A stretch of 13,529 nt of DNA from Gemmatimonadota bacterium (GCA_030601615.1 JAUVTH010000014.1:1-13529); one strand, 5' to 3'; shown: positions 6,585 to 13,529, numbered from the stretch's first letter. Notes: generated from the letters alone by a model not told the origin. A program made the numbers and translations.

Positions 6585-7457
6585 TCAGACCGGTACCGTG
6601 AGGACGGAGCAGTTCGCTCCCCGGATGATCTGCTTCGTGATCCCGCCGAGGAGGACCCGGCCCGTGAGACCGGGCGCGTGGTACTTGCCGATGACGATCA
6701 GGTCCACCGCCTCGGTCTCGGCCGCATTCAGGATGTGGTTCACGATGGGGCGCCCGCGGACGACGGACACCTGGATATCGACGCTTTGCCTGAGCTCCTC
6801 GGGAACCCGCTCCAGGGCCGCGTCCCGGGCCCGGTGCTCGAGAAGCCTGACCGTGTCCTCGGTCTTGGTGGGCGAGGAGACTGCCCTCAGGTAGGCCTGC
6901 AGAGTGCCCGGCATCGCGTGGAGCAGGAACAGGCGGTCGCCGAAGTACGCGCAGTACCGGGCCGCGGTGGCCGCGATCGGCGCGCTGCCGTCGCGCAGGT
7001 CGAGTGCCGCCAGGATCGTCTTGTCACTCTCCTGCCGGATCGGCCGCCAGATCAGTACGGGAACAGTGGCCTTTCGGACGATGGCGACGCATGTGTTGCC
7101 GAGCTCATCGGACGGCCACACCCGCTTCTGGTGTGCGCCGACGACCACGAGCTCCGCACGGATCTCGTCCGTGATCGCCGCAAGAGCCTCGGGCGTCCAG
7201 CCGGGTCGTACCTCCACCCTTGCCTCGATACCGCACTGGCTCGCGATCTCCTCGAGGTTCGCCCTGGCATCGAGCTCTCGCTCGAGGCTGATCTCCAGCT
7301 TCGATCCGAGCTCGCGGCGCAGGTAACCGGGGACTCCGAGAGGCTCGATCGCGTGAAACAGCGTGATCTCAGCGTCAGGGAACCGCGAGACGGCCCACCG
7401 AACGGTCTCGACAGAGGCGTCGGAAAAATCGATACCGAGCAGGATGCTGTGATACAT
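6585..7457 (-). CDS. Universal stress protein, tandem UspA domains
   Basis: Cytoplasmic 290-residue protein with two UspA-type alpha/beta domains, about 1-138 and 142-290. Each opens with a strand ending in Asp (LLGID at 6-10; ILAALD) and each has the later Gly-rich segment (VVVGAHQ; IVIGKYH followed by LLGGIT) that in ATP-binding members holds the nucleotide. The spacing in both does not match the strict G-x2-G-x9-G-S/T pattern, so ATP binding is uncertain. The ATG at 7457 begins right at the first core strand; the frame stays open upstream to 7559, but that stretch overlaps the preceding gene and is not family-like. It lies 11 nt after the aminopeptidase gene and 5 nt before the YggX-like gene, pointing to joint expression in stress. 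Confidence 0.92.
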   Translation of the reverse strand: MYHSILLGIDFSDASVETVRWAVSRFPDAEITLFHAIEPLGVPGYLRRELGSKLEISLERELDARANLEEIASQCGIEARVEVRPGWTPEALAAITDEIRAELVVVGAHQKRVWPSDELGNTCVAIVRKATVPVLIWRPIRQESDKTILAALDLRDGSAPIAATAARYCAYFGDRLFLLHAMPGTLQAYLRAVSSPTKTEDTVRLLEHRARDAALERVPEELRQSVDIQVSVVRGRPIVNHILNAAETEAVDLIVIGKYHAPGLTGRVLLGGITKQIIRGANCSVLTVPV

Positions 7458-7468
7458 GGCGCTCGAAC

Positions 7469-8602
7469 CTAGCGAGCCGCAGTCTCGACCGCACCACCAG
7501 GATTGTTCAGCGACCTGCTGGAGACCGGGTCTGCGAGGAGTCGATCCAACGCCTCCCACGGGTCTCCGCTCCCGGTTTCCCGGATGATCTCGTGAACCGT
7601 GGTCGTAAGATCGGCGTGGCGCGCGTACAGGTCTTCCATGTCATCCAGCCTCGTGTAGTACAGCGTGCGCGAGAGCAGCCACGCGTTGTTGACGCGTTCG
7701 GGGTCCAAGCCGCGATAGCGACCGGACCGGAGCTCTGGCTGGACCTCGGACTCGAACCGCTCCGCCGCCTCGCGCAGAATCCTCCGCTTCTCTTCTCGCA
7801 TGGTCTCCGGCGACAGGTCTGACCCGTACAATTCTTCGAGCGGGTCCAGCATGGAATGGAAGAAGCGGCCGAATACCCGCATGTCGTGCCACCGATCTTC
7901 TGCCGCCTCACACAGCGCCTCGTCCGCTGCTGCGTCACAGAAGAACGAGATGGCGCCCCGGTGCCCCACGAAGTTGGCGAAGCTTTCGTTGAACTGCGCC
8001 TGTCCCTTCGGAAAGAACGTGCTGTGAGTGATCTCGTGAATGACGGTCTCCACGATGCCGACGCTGTCGGAGCGCAGTGTCGTCGACATCAGCGGGTCCG
8101 GAAACCAGCCCAGTGTGCTGAACGCGCTCGACGGCCGCACCCAGGTGTCGTATCCCTGGGCGTCCAGCTTCTCGGCCTCGCGACGCGCCTTGTCGAAGTC
8201 GAAGTATCCCTTGTAGGGCATGTGCCCGACGATCGGGAACCACCAGGTCTTCCACCGAAGCTGGAACTCGTTCGCCGCGTTGATCACCATGAGCAGCGTA
8301 TCCCTGTCCAGCTCGACATAACTGGTGAACGCGTTCCCCGGCTCCAGTTCGAGCGTCCGGTCGGCATACTCCCGCGCGTCCTGCACCAGCCGGAGCTTTC
8401 CGCGCAACTCGGCCGACGTGGTCGTGTCGTGAACGACCTCGTGGATCGGTCGGCGGGCCGTGAGTATCTTGGCTTCCTCCCAGCCCGCGCGCAGCACGTA
8501 GCCGGGAGAGCAAGCCGAGAGAAGGCCCATGGCGGCAACGCAAGTCATATAGCAGGCTGCGCGATTGCGTGTCATGTCCGCTGGTACGTTCCGGCGGCTC
8601 AT
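7469..8602 (-). CDS. Predicted zinc aminopeptidase lipoprotein (COG4324-like)
   Basis: The 377-residue product resembles the predicted aminopeptidase family COG4324/PF10023. It is probably a lipoprotein: the signal region ends in the lipobox LSAC with Cys31. HEITH (189-193) gives the two zinc-binding histidines and catalytic Glu190; Glu206 in FNESFANF is the likely third ligand, as in gluzincins. YKGYFDFDKA (130-139) and GWFPDP (165-170) look like family-conserved blocks. The substrate is unknown and the aminopeptidase name comes from the family only. The ATG at 8602 is well supported, since AGGAAAGG (8608-8615, minus strand) sits 5 nt upstream. It is the second gene of a leftward unit, 31 nt after the methyltransferase and 11 nt before the stress protein. 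Confidence 0.88.
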   Translation of the reverse strand: MSRRNVPADMTRNRAACYMTCVAAMGLLSACSPGYVLRAGWEEAKILTARRPIHEVVHDTTTSAELRGKLRLVQDAREYADRTLELEPGNAFTSYVELDRDTLLMVINAANEFQLRWKTWWFPIVGHMPYKGYFDFDKARREAEKLDAQGYDTWVRPSSAFSTLGWFPDPLMSTTLRSDSVGIVETVIHEITHSTFFPKGQAQFNESFANFVGHRGAISFFCDAAADEALCEAAEDRWHDMRVFGRFFHSMLDPLEELYGSDLSPETMREEKRRILREAAERFESEVQPELRSGRYRGLDPERVNNAWLLSRTLYYTRLDDMEDLYARHADLTTTVHEIIRETGSGDPWEALDRLLADPVSSRSLNNPGGAVETAAR

Positions 8603-8633
8603 TGGTGCCTTTCCTCGCGATCCGTGAAGGGCC

Positions 8634-9722
8634 TCAGGGCCTCCTCACGTGGTATACCCGCTCTCGAACGGCGTTGCTCCTGTACTGCCGTGCGGGTCCA
8701 TCCGAATCGCTCCGGTAGCGTCGATATCCACGAGTGAATACCCGGAAACTGTCGGGATCACCGGCCTCCCGGAAGGCGCTCTCGATGCTCTCGCGCGACA
8801 GGAGGCCCTCGTCGTTGTAGCTCAACAGCACGTGCCGGGCGTCGGTCACGTCCAGGAGCGAGTGGAGGGCCGCCTCGCAGCGACCGCGTCGGCACCAGTC
8901 CGAGCGCAGGTCGTCATCGGGAATCAGTCCGGTCTTGCCCCTGAGTAACGGCGGCGGGTCCCAACCCTGGGCCAGCAGCTCCGGCAGATGATAATAGCCG
9001 GGATACTGTCGCTCGTTGTATGGAGGGTCCAGGTAGACGAGGTCCACGGCGCCGGCGTGACGCAGAAGATCTTCCGCTGTCCCGCGGTAGGCTGAGCAGC
9101 CCCGCGCTGCGGCGGACGGTGGCACCGCGGGCCGCAGAGGCTTGAGGCGCAGGGGCCGGGTCGCGTTCGGTTGCCACGACTTCACGAACGACGCGTACAC
9201 CCCGGTCGTGTTGGCCACGCGGTCGGCCGCCTGGATCAGGGTGGCCAGGAGCAGCTGTTTGCGGGATCCGTCGATCAGGCCTTCTGCGTGCCACGCCTGG
9301 ATCCGGTCGCGAACGGCGTCGATCGAGGCGCCGTTCTCCGGGGTGTAATACATGCGACCGTGTTCCCGACCGTCCGCCCCTCCCGGAGTGTAGTGCTCCG
9401 TGATGAATCCTTCCTTGGGGGACGAAGCTCCGAGCACCCTGAGGACCGCGGAGTAGCTGACGGAGCGGCGAGAGCCGCTTCCGTCGACCAGCGCGCCCGG
9501 AAATGAGGGGGTCCGGTCCAGCTCCACCCGCGCGACCTGGTAGGCGTACGAGACGGCCAGGAGATCGCCGCAATGGACGCGCCATCCAGCCGTCTTGAGT
9601 GCGCGACCGACGCTCGCGGTGCCGGCGAATGGATCGCAGGCCACCCCCGGCGACAGGCCGAGCTCATCCAGCGTTCCCAGGAGGAATGGGACCAGCTTCG
9701 TCTTGTTGCCGATATAGCGCAC
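8634..9722 (-). CDS. D12-class adenine-specific DNA methyltransferase
   Basis: Transfers a methyl group from S-adenosylmethionine to adenine N6 in DNA. The 362-residue protein starts with RYIGNKTKL, the family's motif X. It continues with motif I, DPFAGTASVG (30-39), which binds the cofactor, and has the catalytic motif IV as DPPY (232-235). This X-I-IV order matches Dam/D12 (PF02086) enzymes. I placed the start at the GTG at 9722, where GAGGA lies just upstream; the frame remains open to 10187, but that part runs antisense into waaA and is not family-like. No restriction endonuclease or specificity gene is next to it, so it appears to be an orphan methylase. Recognition sequence cannot be read from the protein. 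It heads a unit with aminopeptidase, stress protein and YggX-like genes. Confidence 0.9.
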   Translation of the reverse strand: MRYIGNKTKLVPFLLGTLDELGLSPGVACDPFAGTASVGRALKTAGWRVHCGDLLAVSYAYQVARVELDRTPSFPGALVDGSGSRRSVSYSAVLRVLGASSPKEGFITEHYTPGGADGREHGRMYYTPENGASIDAVRDRIQAWHAEGLIDGSRKQLLLATLIQAADRVANTTGVYASFVKSWQPNATRPLRLKPLRPAVPPSAAARGCSAYRGTAEDLLRHAGAVDLVYLDPPYNERQYPGYYHLPELLAQGWDPPPLLRGKTGLIPDDDLRSDWCRRGRCEAALHSLLDVTDARHVLLSYNDEGLLSRESIESAFREAGDPDSFRVFTRGYRRYRSDSDGPARQYRSNAVRERVYHVRRP

Positions 9723-9736
9723 GCGTTCCTCACGAG

Positions 9737-9764
9737 ACCTTACAGAGTTTGTCAGCAACCTGCC
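9737..9764. repeat. Intergenic repeat element, short copy
   Basis: ACCTTACAGAGTTTG (9737-9751) is followed directly by TCAGCAACCTGC. The first part matches 13 of 15 bases of 9887-9901 and the second part is repeated exactly at 9924-9935. AGTTTG and the following GCAACCT can form a short imperfect hairpin. It lies 15 nt upstream of the methyltransferase start codon, within its likely mRNA leader or promoter. Confidence 0.5.
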
Positions 9765-9886
9765 AAGTCCAACCGCAGCGATCCGGCACGGGAATGATAC
9801 GCCGGCCGCGGTGGGTACAGCGAGTCCGGCACTGTGCCGCGAAGCCGACCGATGTCGGTCCTGTGCCGGGGAGGGACGTGTGCCGT

Positions 9887-9935
9887 ACCTTACACAGGTT
9901 GCTGAAGACCACCCGGGGTTCTTCAGCAACCTGCT
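9887..9935. repeat. Intergenic repeat element, long copy with 14-bp inverted repeat
   Basis: ACCTTACACAGGTTG is followed, after a 22-nt stretch missing from the short copy at 9737-9764, by TCAGCAACCTGC. A perfect 14-bp inverted repeat results: 9895-9908 (CAGGTTGCTGAAGA) with 9920-9933 (TCTTCAGCAACCTG), and an 11-nt loop. It ends 33 nt before the waaA start and 24 nt before its ribosome-binding site. It could be an operator, an mRNA structure or a dispersed REP-like element. Confidence 0.65.
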
Positions 9936-9957
9936 CTCGGCCGGACATCTGGTGCGC

Positions 9958-9963
9958 GGAGGA
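9958..9963 (+). promoter_or_regulatory. Shine-Dalgarno site of waaA
   Basis: GGAGGA ends 3 nt before the GTG at 9967. It decides the start: the frame is open upstream to 9811, but that stretch runs through the inverted repeat and has no comparable site. Confidence 0.7.
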
Positions 9964-9966
9964 TCC

Positions 9967-11310
9967 GTGAGCCTGCTCGAGAATCTGTACAACGTGGCCG
10001 TCAACGCGCTCCGTCCGCTGCTCCCCGCATTCAGCGCCGCGTCGCCGAAAGTGTCGGCGGCTGTCGAGGGACGCCGCGCCGCCGCAGGCGAAATCGCTCG
10101 CTGGGCGGAGCGGGAGCGGGATCCGTTCCGCCCCCTTCTGTGGCTGCACGGCGCATCGGCCGGCGAGCTCGCGGGCGCGATTCCCATCGTCGCCCGGGTC
10201 AGGGAAGAGCGACCGGAATTGCAGCTTATCGTGACTTATTCCTCTCCCTCCGCCGAAAGCGTCCTGGCCGAGATCGATGCCGATCACGCCGGGTACCCAC
10301 CTCTCGAGACGATGGCGGATTGTAGGGAGGCCATCAGGCAGTCGCGGCCCGACGCCCTCGTGTTTGCCAAACTCGACGCCTGGCCAGCGCTCACACGCGC
10401 GGCTACCGAGGCGGGAGTCTCACTCGGCATGATCAACGCGACGGTGCGGCCGACGAGCACCCGACTGCGCGGACCGGGACGACAGCTCCTGGCGCCCAGC
10501 TATGGCCGACTCGATGGAGTGGGAGCGGTGTCGGACGGCGCGATGGAGCGGCTCGAGATGCTGGGGACGCGTCGGGAAGTGATCCAGGTCACGGGCGACG
10601 CCGCGTTCGAGCGCGCGCTCGAGAGGGTGGATCGTGCGCGCGAGGCCGTTTCGGAAGGTGGACGCAGGTTGCCTGCCCGTGTGGACGGCCGTGTTCGCCT
10701 GTGCGCCGGATCCACGTGGCCCGAAGACGAGCGGGTCCTGATCGATGCGGCGGCGATCCTGTCGCGCTCGAGCAATGGGGGCGACAGCCGGGTTCCGGAG
10801 CTCGACCTGATCCTCGTGCCGCACGAGCCCGACGCTGCGGCTGTGAAGCGCATTCAGAGCATGTGCCTCGAGGCCCTTGGATCCGAGCCACGTCTGTGGT
10901 CCGACCTTCCGGCCGACGGACGTAGCGAATCGAAGGTTCACGCTCCGCTGATCGTGGACGCTGTTGGCTTCCTCGCTGAGCTGTATCTGGAGTGCGACAT
11001 GGCGTGGGTGGGTGGAGGAATCGGAGGAGAGGGCCTGCATTCCGTGGTCGAGCCGGCGGCTGCCGGTCTCCCGGTGCTGTTCGGGCCGGTCCAGGACCGC
11101 TGGGAAGCGCAGCAGATGGTCGAGAAGGGCATTGCGCTCGAAGCCCCCCCCGCTGAAGTGGCGGGCTCCATCGACTCGTTGCTGCGCGATCCGGAGCGTC
11201 GAGCCCGGATGGGAGAGTCCGCCCGTCTTTACGTGGAGAGTGGCCGCGGCGCCACGGAGGCCTCGGTCCGGCTGGTCCTCGATCTGCTCGCGGAGGGTGG
11301 GCAGAAGTAA
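9967..11310 (+). CDS. waaA: 3-deoxy-D-manno-octulosonic acid (Kdo) transferase
   Basis: Adds Kdo from CMP-Kdo to the lipid A precursor on the cytoplasmic face of the inner membrane, so the host makes LPS. The 447-residue protein has a hydrophobic N-terminal anchor segment (about 7-22), then HGASAGE (61-67), whose last Glu is the family's catalytic base. The C-terminal half has AWVGGGIGGEG followed by EPAAAGLPVLFGP, the sugar-nucleotide-binding region of this GT-B fold. Several usual motifs are altered: GSTWPEDE in place of GSTHxGEE, AKLDAWP in place of ETELWPN, and INATV in place of INARL. This looks like a lineage-specific branch. GTG at 9967 is chosen for its GGAGGA site and family-like beginning. 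It is convergent with the ABC/PLDc_N unit, with only 21 nt between stop codons and no room for a normal terminator. Confidence 0.93.
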   Translation: MSLLENLYNVAVNALRPLLPAFSAASPKVSAAVEGRRAAAGEIARWAERERDPFRPLLWLHGASAGELAGAIPIVARVREERPELQLIVTYSSPSAESVLAEIDADHAGYPPLETMADCREAIRQSRPDALVFAKLDAWPALTRAATEAGVSLGMINATVRPTSTRLRGPGRQLLAPSYGRLDGVGAVSDGAMERLEMLGTRREVIQVTGDAAFERALERVDRAREAVSEGGRRLPARVDGRVRLCAGSTWPEDERVLIDAAAILSRSSNGGDSRVPELDLILVPHEPDAAAVKRIQSMCLEALGSEPRLWSDLPADGRSESKVHAPLIVDAVGFLAELYLECDMAWVGGGIGGEGLHSVVEPAAAGLPVLFGPVQDRWEAQQMVEKGIALEAPPAEVAGSIDSLLRDPERRARMGESARLYVESGRGATEASVRLVLDLLAEGGQK

Positions 11311-11331
11311 TTCAGTCGGGGTGCAAGTAAA

Positions 11332-11550
11332 TCAATGGCCTTCCAGTACCGGCTTCGGTCCCAACGCATACCAGAACAGCAGGCCGATGATCGGGCACAG
11401 AATGATGATCGCGCTCCACAGGAGCCCTACCCGTGGAGCAGGACGAGCCCGGATGATCAGGCCGATGGCCCACGCGTCGAGGGCGGCGAGCAGGGCGGCC
11501 AGCACCCAGCGCGAATCAAGCCCGGTAACGAATTCCAGAAACTCTGTCAT
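11332..11550 (-). CDS. Small PLDc_N-domain membrane protein
   Basis: The 72-residue product has two membrane helices (about 13-33 and 41-62). The second contains LLWSAIIILCPIIGLLFWY followed by LGP, the pattern of the PLDc_N domain (PF13396) found at the N-terminus of cardiolipin synthase-like proteins. No phospholipase D HKD motif is present, so it is a stand-alone domain without catalytic capacity of its own. The ATG overlaps the stop of the ABC exporter gene (ATGA at 11547-11550), showing translational coupling. Its role is unknown; small proteins of this type also occur as antitoxin-like or immunity-like proteins, but nothing here supports that. Confidence 0.8.
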   Translation of the reverse strand: MTEFLEFVTGLDSRWVLAALLAALDAWAIGLIIRARPAPRVGLLWSAIIILCPIIGLLFWYALGPKPVLEGH

Positions 11551-13367
11551 GTGACGCTCGGCGATCCAGCGAACTGAAGCCGATGCAGCCGGGCATACAG
11601 TCCGTCCAGCTCCAGCAGCTCCGCGTGCGTTCCGGTCTCCCGAATCTCTCCGTGGTGCATCACGAGTATGCGATCGGCGTTGCGGATCGTCGAGAGGCGG
11701 TGTGCGATCACCAGGCTGGTGCGCCCCTGCATCAGCTCCTCCAGGGCCCGCTCGATCTGCGCTTCGATCTCAGAGTCCACGGCGCTCGTGGCCTCATCGA
11801 GGATCAGCAGATCCGGGTCGCCGGCCAGGGCGCGCGCGAAGCTGAGAAGCTGCCGCTCACCAGCGCTCAGGTTGCTGCCCCGCTCGCCAAGGCGCTGTTC
11901 ATATCCGGCTGACAGGCGATCGACATAAGGCGTCACGCCGACCCTGTCCGCGGCCTCTCGCACGCGTTCCTCGCTCACCTCCGGCCGGCCGAGATCGATG
12001 TTCCAGAGCACGGTGTCGGAGAACAGGTACACGTCCTGAAGGACGAGACCCATGCGTTGTCTCACGGCCGATGCGGGAACCGTCGAGATGTCCGTGCCGT
12101 CCAGGAGAATCGTCCCGCGTTGCGGACGGTAGAAGCGCATCAGCAGGTTGATGAGAGTAGACTTTCCCGCTCCGGTGGCGCCCACGATAGCGATACGCTG
12201 TCCAGGCTCCACGGTGAACGTGACGTCTTTCAAGACCCACTCGGCTTCCCCGTCGTCCTCGCTCGCTTCGTCCGACTCCAGCTCGCCGTAATGGAACCAT
12301 ACGTGACGGAACTCGATTCGCCCGCCCCTCGTCGGGACGACCTGTACCCCGGCGTCGGCACTGGATTCCGAGTCGACTTCTGGGAGGCCGGAGTCGTCCA
12401 CCGAAGGCTCGGACTCGACCGGGTGGGGCTGCCGGTCCAGCAGCTTGAACACCCTCTCCGAGCTCGCCATGGCGCTCTGCAGGATGTTGTATTTTTCGGA
12501 CAGATCCTGGATCGGGCGGAAGAATCGCCTGGCGTACTGCAGGAACGCGGCGATCGTGCCGACGGTGATCGCTCCGCGCAGAGACTCCGAGCCCCCGTAC
12601 CAGATGATCAGGGCCATGGCGACGGCCGCCAGGATCTCAACCGTCGGGAAGAACAGAGCGTAGTAGGTGATCGACTTCAGATGCGCGGACAGGTGATCAC
12701 GGTTGATCTCGTCGAAGCGCTCGAATGTCTGCTCCTCCTGGCGGAACAGCTGGATCACGCTCATTCCGGTGATACGCTCCTGGAGATACGCGTTGATCCG
12801 GGCCAGAAGCAGGCGAATGTCCCTGTAGGCTCGACGCACCCGTGTGCGGAAGAGCCAGGCGGATGCGAATACGAGGGGGAGGACAGTGAAAGTCACCAGG
12901 GCGAGGCGCCAGTCGAGGATCAGCATCGCCGTGACAATGGCGCCGATCGTGAACACGTCGCCGAAGATCGTCACCACGCCCGATGTGAACATCTCGTTCA
13001 GTGCCTCGACATCGCTCGTGACGCGGGTCATCAGCCGTCCCACCGGAGTGCGGTCGAAGAACGCGAGCTCCAGGCGCTGCATGTGGGAGAAGATCTGTCC
13101 CCTCAGGTCCTCCATGACGCGCTGTCCGATCCACGTCGTGAGGAGGGTCCGGGCGTACTCCAGCAGGGCGGCCAGAAGCAGCGATCCTACATAGATGGCC
13201 GCGAGGAGACCCAGGAACCGCAGGTCACCGGCCGGGAAAGCCTGGTCGATTGCCAGCTTGGTAAGCCACGGTCCGATCAGCGCGAGCCCCGACGCGGCGA
13301 TGAGAATCCCGACCGCCGCGGCCACATGCCACCGATACGGCTTGAGGTATGCGAGAAGACGCCGCAT
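11547..13367 (-). CDS. ABC exporter half-transporter (membrane plus ATPase domains)
   Basis: Fused permease/ATPase of the lipid/multidrug exporter type, which works as a dimer in the inner membrane. In the 606-residue version from the ATG at 13367, six helices span about 10-310. The ATPase domain has Walker A GATGAGKST (396-404), Q-loop LQD, signature LSAGE, Walker B LLILDEA with catalytic Glu525, and the switch His in IAHRLST. An acidic linker joins the domains, and a 13-residue acidic insert (ELESDEASEDDGE) follows the A-loop Tyr. The ATG has no Shine-Dalgarno site, and the frame stays open to the window edge. The residues just upstream (EEEALGKAYDARL) look like the usual family N-terminus, so the real protein is probably longer; a CTG at 13436 with GGAG 9 nt upstream is a candidate. 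Substrate unknown; a partner subunit may lie outside the window. Confidence 0.92.
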   Translation of the reverse strand: MRRLLAYLKPYRWHVAAAVGILIAASGLALIGPWLTKLAIDQAFPAGDLRFLGLLAAIYVGSLLLAALLEYARTLLTTWIGQRVMEDLRGQIFSHMQRLELAFFDRTPVGRLMTRVTSDVEALNEMFTSGVVTIFGDVFTIGAIVTAMLILDWRLALVTFTVLPLVFASAWLFRTRVRRAYRDIRLLLARINAYLQERITGMSVIQLFRQEEQTFERFDEINRDHLSAHLKSITYYALFFPTVEILAAVAMALIIWYGGSESLRGAITVGTIAAFLQYARRFFRPIQDLSEKYNILQSAMASSERVFKLLDRQPHPVESEPSVDDSGLPEVDSESSADAGVQVVPTRGGRIEFRHVWFHYGELESDEASEDDGEAEWVLKDVTFTVEPGQRIAIVGATGAGKSTLINLLMRFYRPQRGTILLDGTDISTVPASAVRQRMGLVLQDVYLFSDTVLWNIDLGRPEVSEERVREAADRVGVTPYVDRLSAGYEQRLGERGSNLSAGERQLLSFARALAGDPDLLILDEATSAVDSEIEAQIERALEELMQGRTSLVIAHRLSTIRNADRILVMHHGEIRETGTHAELLELDGLYARLHRLQFAGSPSVT

Positions 13368-13463
13368 CAGCCGGGCGTCGTAAGCCTTGCCGAGCGCCTC
13401 CTCTTCGTGGACGGGTCCTTCCGGGGATGTCTGCAGGGTCTGTATCTCCAGTGCTCGGGCCAG

Positions 13464-13489
13464 GGCTCCCCGAAGATACCCGGGGAGCC
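13464..13489. other. Hairpin upstream of the ABC exporter gene
   Basis: GGCTCCCCG (13464-13472) pairs perfectly with CGGGGAGCC (13481-13489) over an 8-nt loop. A second hairpin, GAGCGT/ACGCTC with a 3-nt loop, is at 13505-13519. No T-run follows either. They may mark the 3' end of the gene upstream of the exporter or its leader. The open frame through here is therefore probably not all coding. Confidence 0.35.
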
Positions 13490-13529
13490 GGTGGCGTTCC
13501 AGCCGAGCGTTTGACGCTCCGCCCGCCCC

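Larger units (their letters stand above)
9723..9966. promoter_or_regulatory. Divergent intergenic region, methyltransferase/waaA
   Basis: This 244-nt non-coding stretch must hold promoters for two divergent units. On the minus strand TTGGAC (9767-9772) followed after 17 nt by AACTCT is a weak promoter candidate for the methyltransferase. Other small symmetric sites are CGGCACTGTGCCG (9826-9838) and GACCGATGTCGGTC (9847-9860). A repeated element occurs twice and is listed separately. No rightward promoter is convincing. Confidence 0.4.

Noticed and set aside
6486..7472. 328-codon plus-strand frame over the stress protein
   Set aside because: Antisense to the tandem UspA gene and overlapping the YggX-like gene; no recognisable product.
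8634..9722. Restriction-modification system
   Set aside because: Only the methyltransferase is present; neighbours are a peptidase and waaA, with no endonuclease or specificity subunit.
9811..9966. Upstream extension of the waaA frame
   Set aside because: It reads through the 14-bp inverted repeat and lacks a ribosome-binding site, whereas GGAGGA precedes the GTG at 9967.
9723..10187. N-terminal extension of the methyltransferase frame
   Set aside because: The extra 155 codons run antisense into waaA and through the intergenic repeats; the family N-terminus RYIGNKTKL begins right at the GTG at 9722.
12057..13514. 485-codon plus-strand frame over the ABC exporter
   Set aside because: Antisense to a gene with all ABC motifs; no ribosome-binding site or domain of its own.
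1..13529. CRISPR array, insertion sequence, prophage or tRNA genes
   Set aside because: No regularly spaced repeats, transposase or integrase, phage structural gene or cloverleaf was found on either strand.

Overview
The window is about 65% G+C, with densely packed genes, long antisense shadow frames and several GTG starts. A lipid A-type Kdo transferase and two lipoproteins indicate a Gram-negative (diderm) bacterium. The combination of a short bacterial-type LeuRS with an HVGN signature, a divergent WaaA, a V4R-type sensor and a multihaem cytochrome lipoprotein reminds me of Gemmatimonadota or a related soil/sediment lineage. That is inference from gene style, not a database result. No tRNA, rRNA, CRISPR array, insertion sequence or prophage is visible.

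Layout, left to right. (1) 1-138: terminator hairpins closing an unseen rightward gene and the cytochrome gene. (2) 139-1581 (-): multihaem c-type cytochrome lipoprotein with eight CxxCH sites and one CX4CH site. (3) 1790-2913 (+): a tiny one-helix membrane protein joined by a GTGA overlap to a cation diffusion facilitator. (4) 2929-3639 (-): V4R-like sensor protein, ending 15 nt from the CDF gene. (5) 3743-6205 (+): leucyl-tRNA synthetase. (6) 6286-9722 (-): a compact four-gene unit in the order adenine DNA methyltransferase, zinc aminopeptidase lipoprotein, tandem universal stress protein, YggX-like iron-trafficking protein, with gaps of 31, 11 and 5 nt. (7) 9723-9966: a 244-nt divergent intergenic region with a related pair of sequence elements, one forming a perfect 14-bp inverted repeat. 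(8) 9967-11310 (+): Kdo transferase (waaA/kdtA). (9) 11332-13367 or further (-): an ABC exporter half-transporter overlapping a small PLDc_N-domain membrane protein.

Most genes are housekeeping or envelope/stress functions: translation (leuS), LPS core synthesis (waaA), metal efflux (CDF), export (ABC), extracytoplasmic electron transfer (cytochrome), and iron/oxidative stress (YggX-like, USP). I do not see a clear new defence or biosynthetic system. The observations most worth a second look are the intergenic repeat pair before waaA, the four-cysteine YggX-like protein, the LeuRS without its leucine-specific domain, the ABC exporter whose conserved N-terminus has no ATG/GTG/TTG start in the window, and the coupled micro-membrane-protein/CDF pair.
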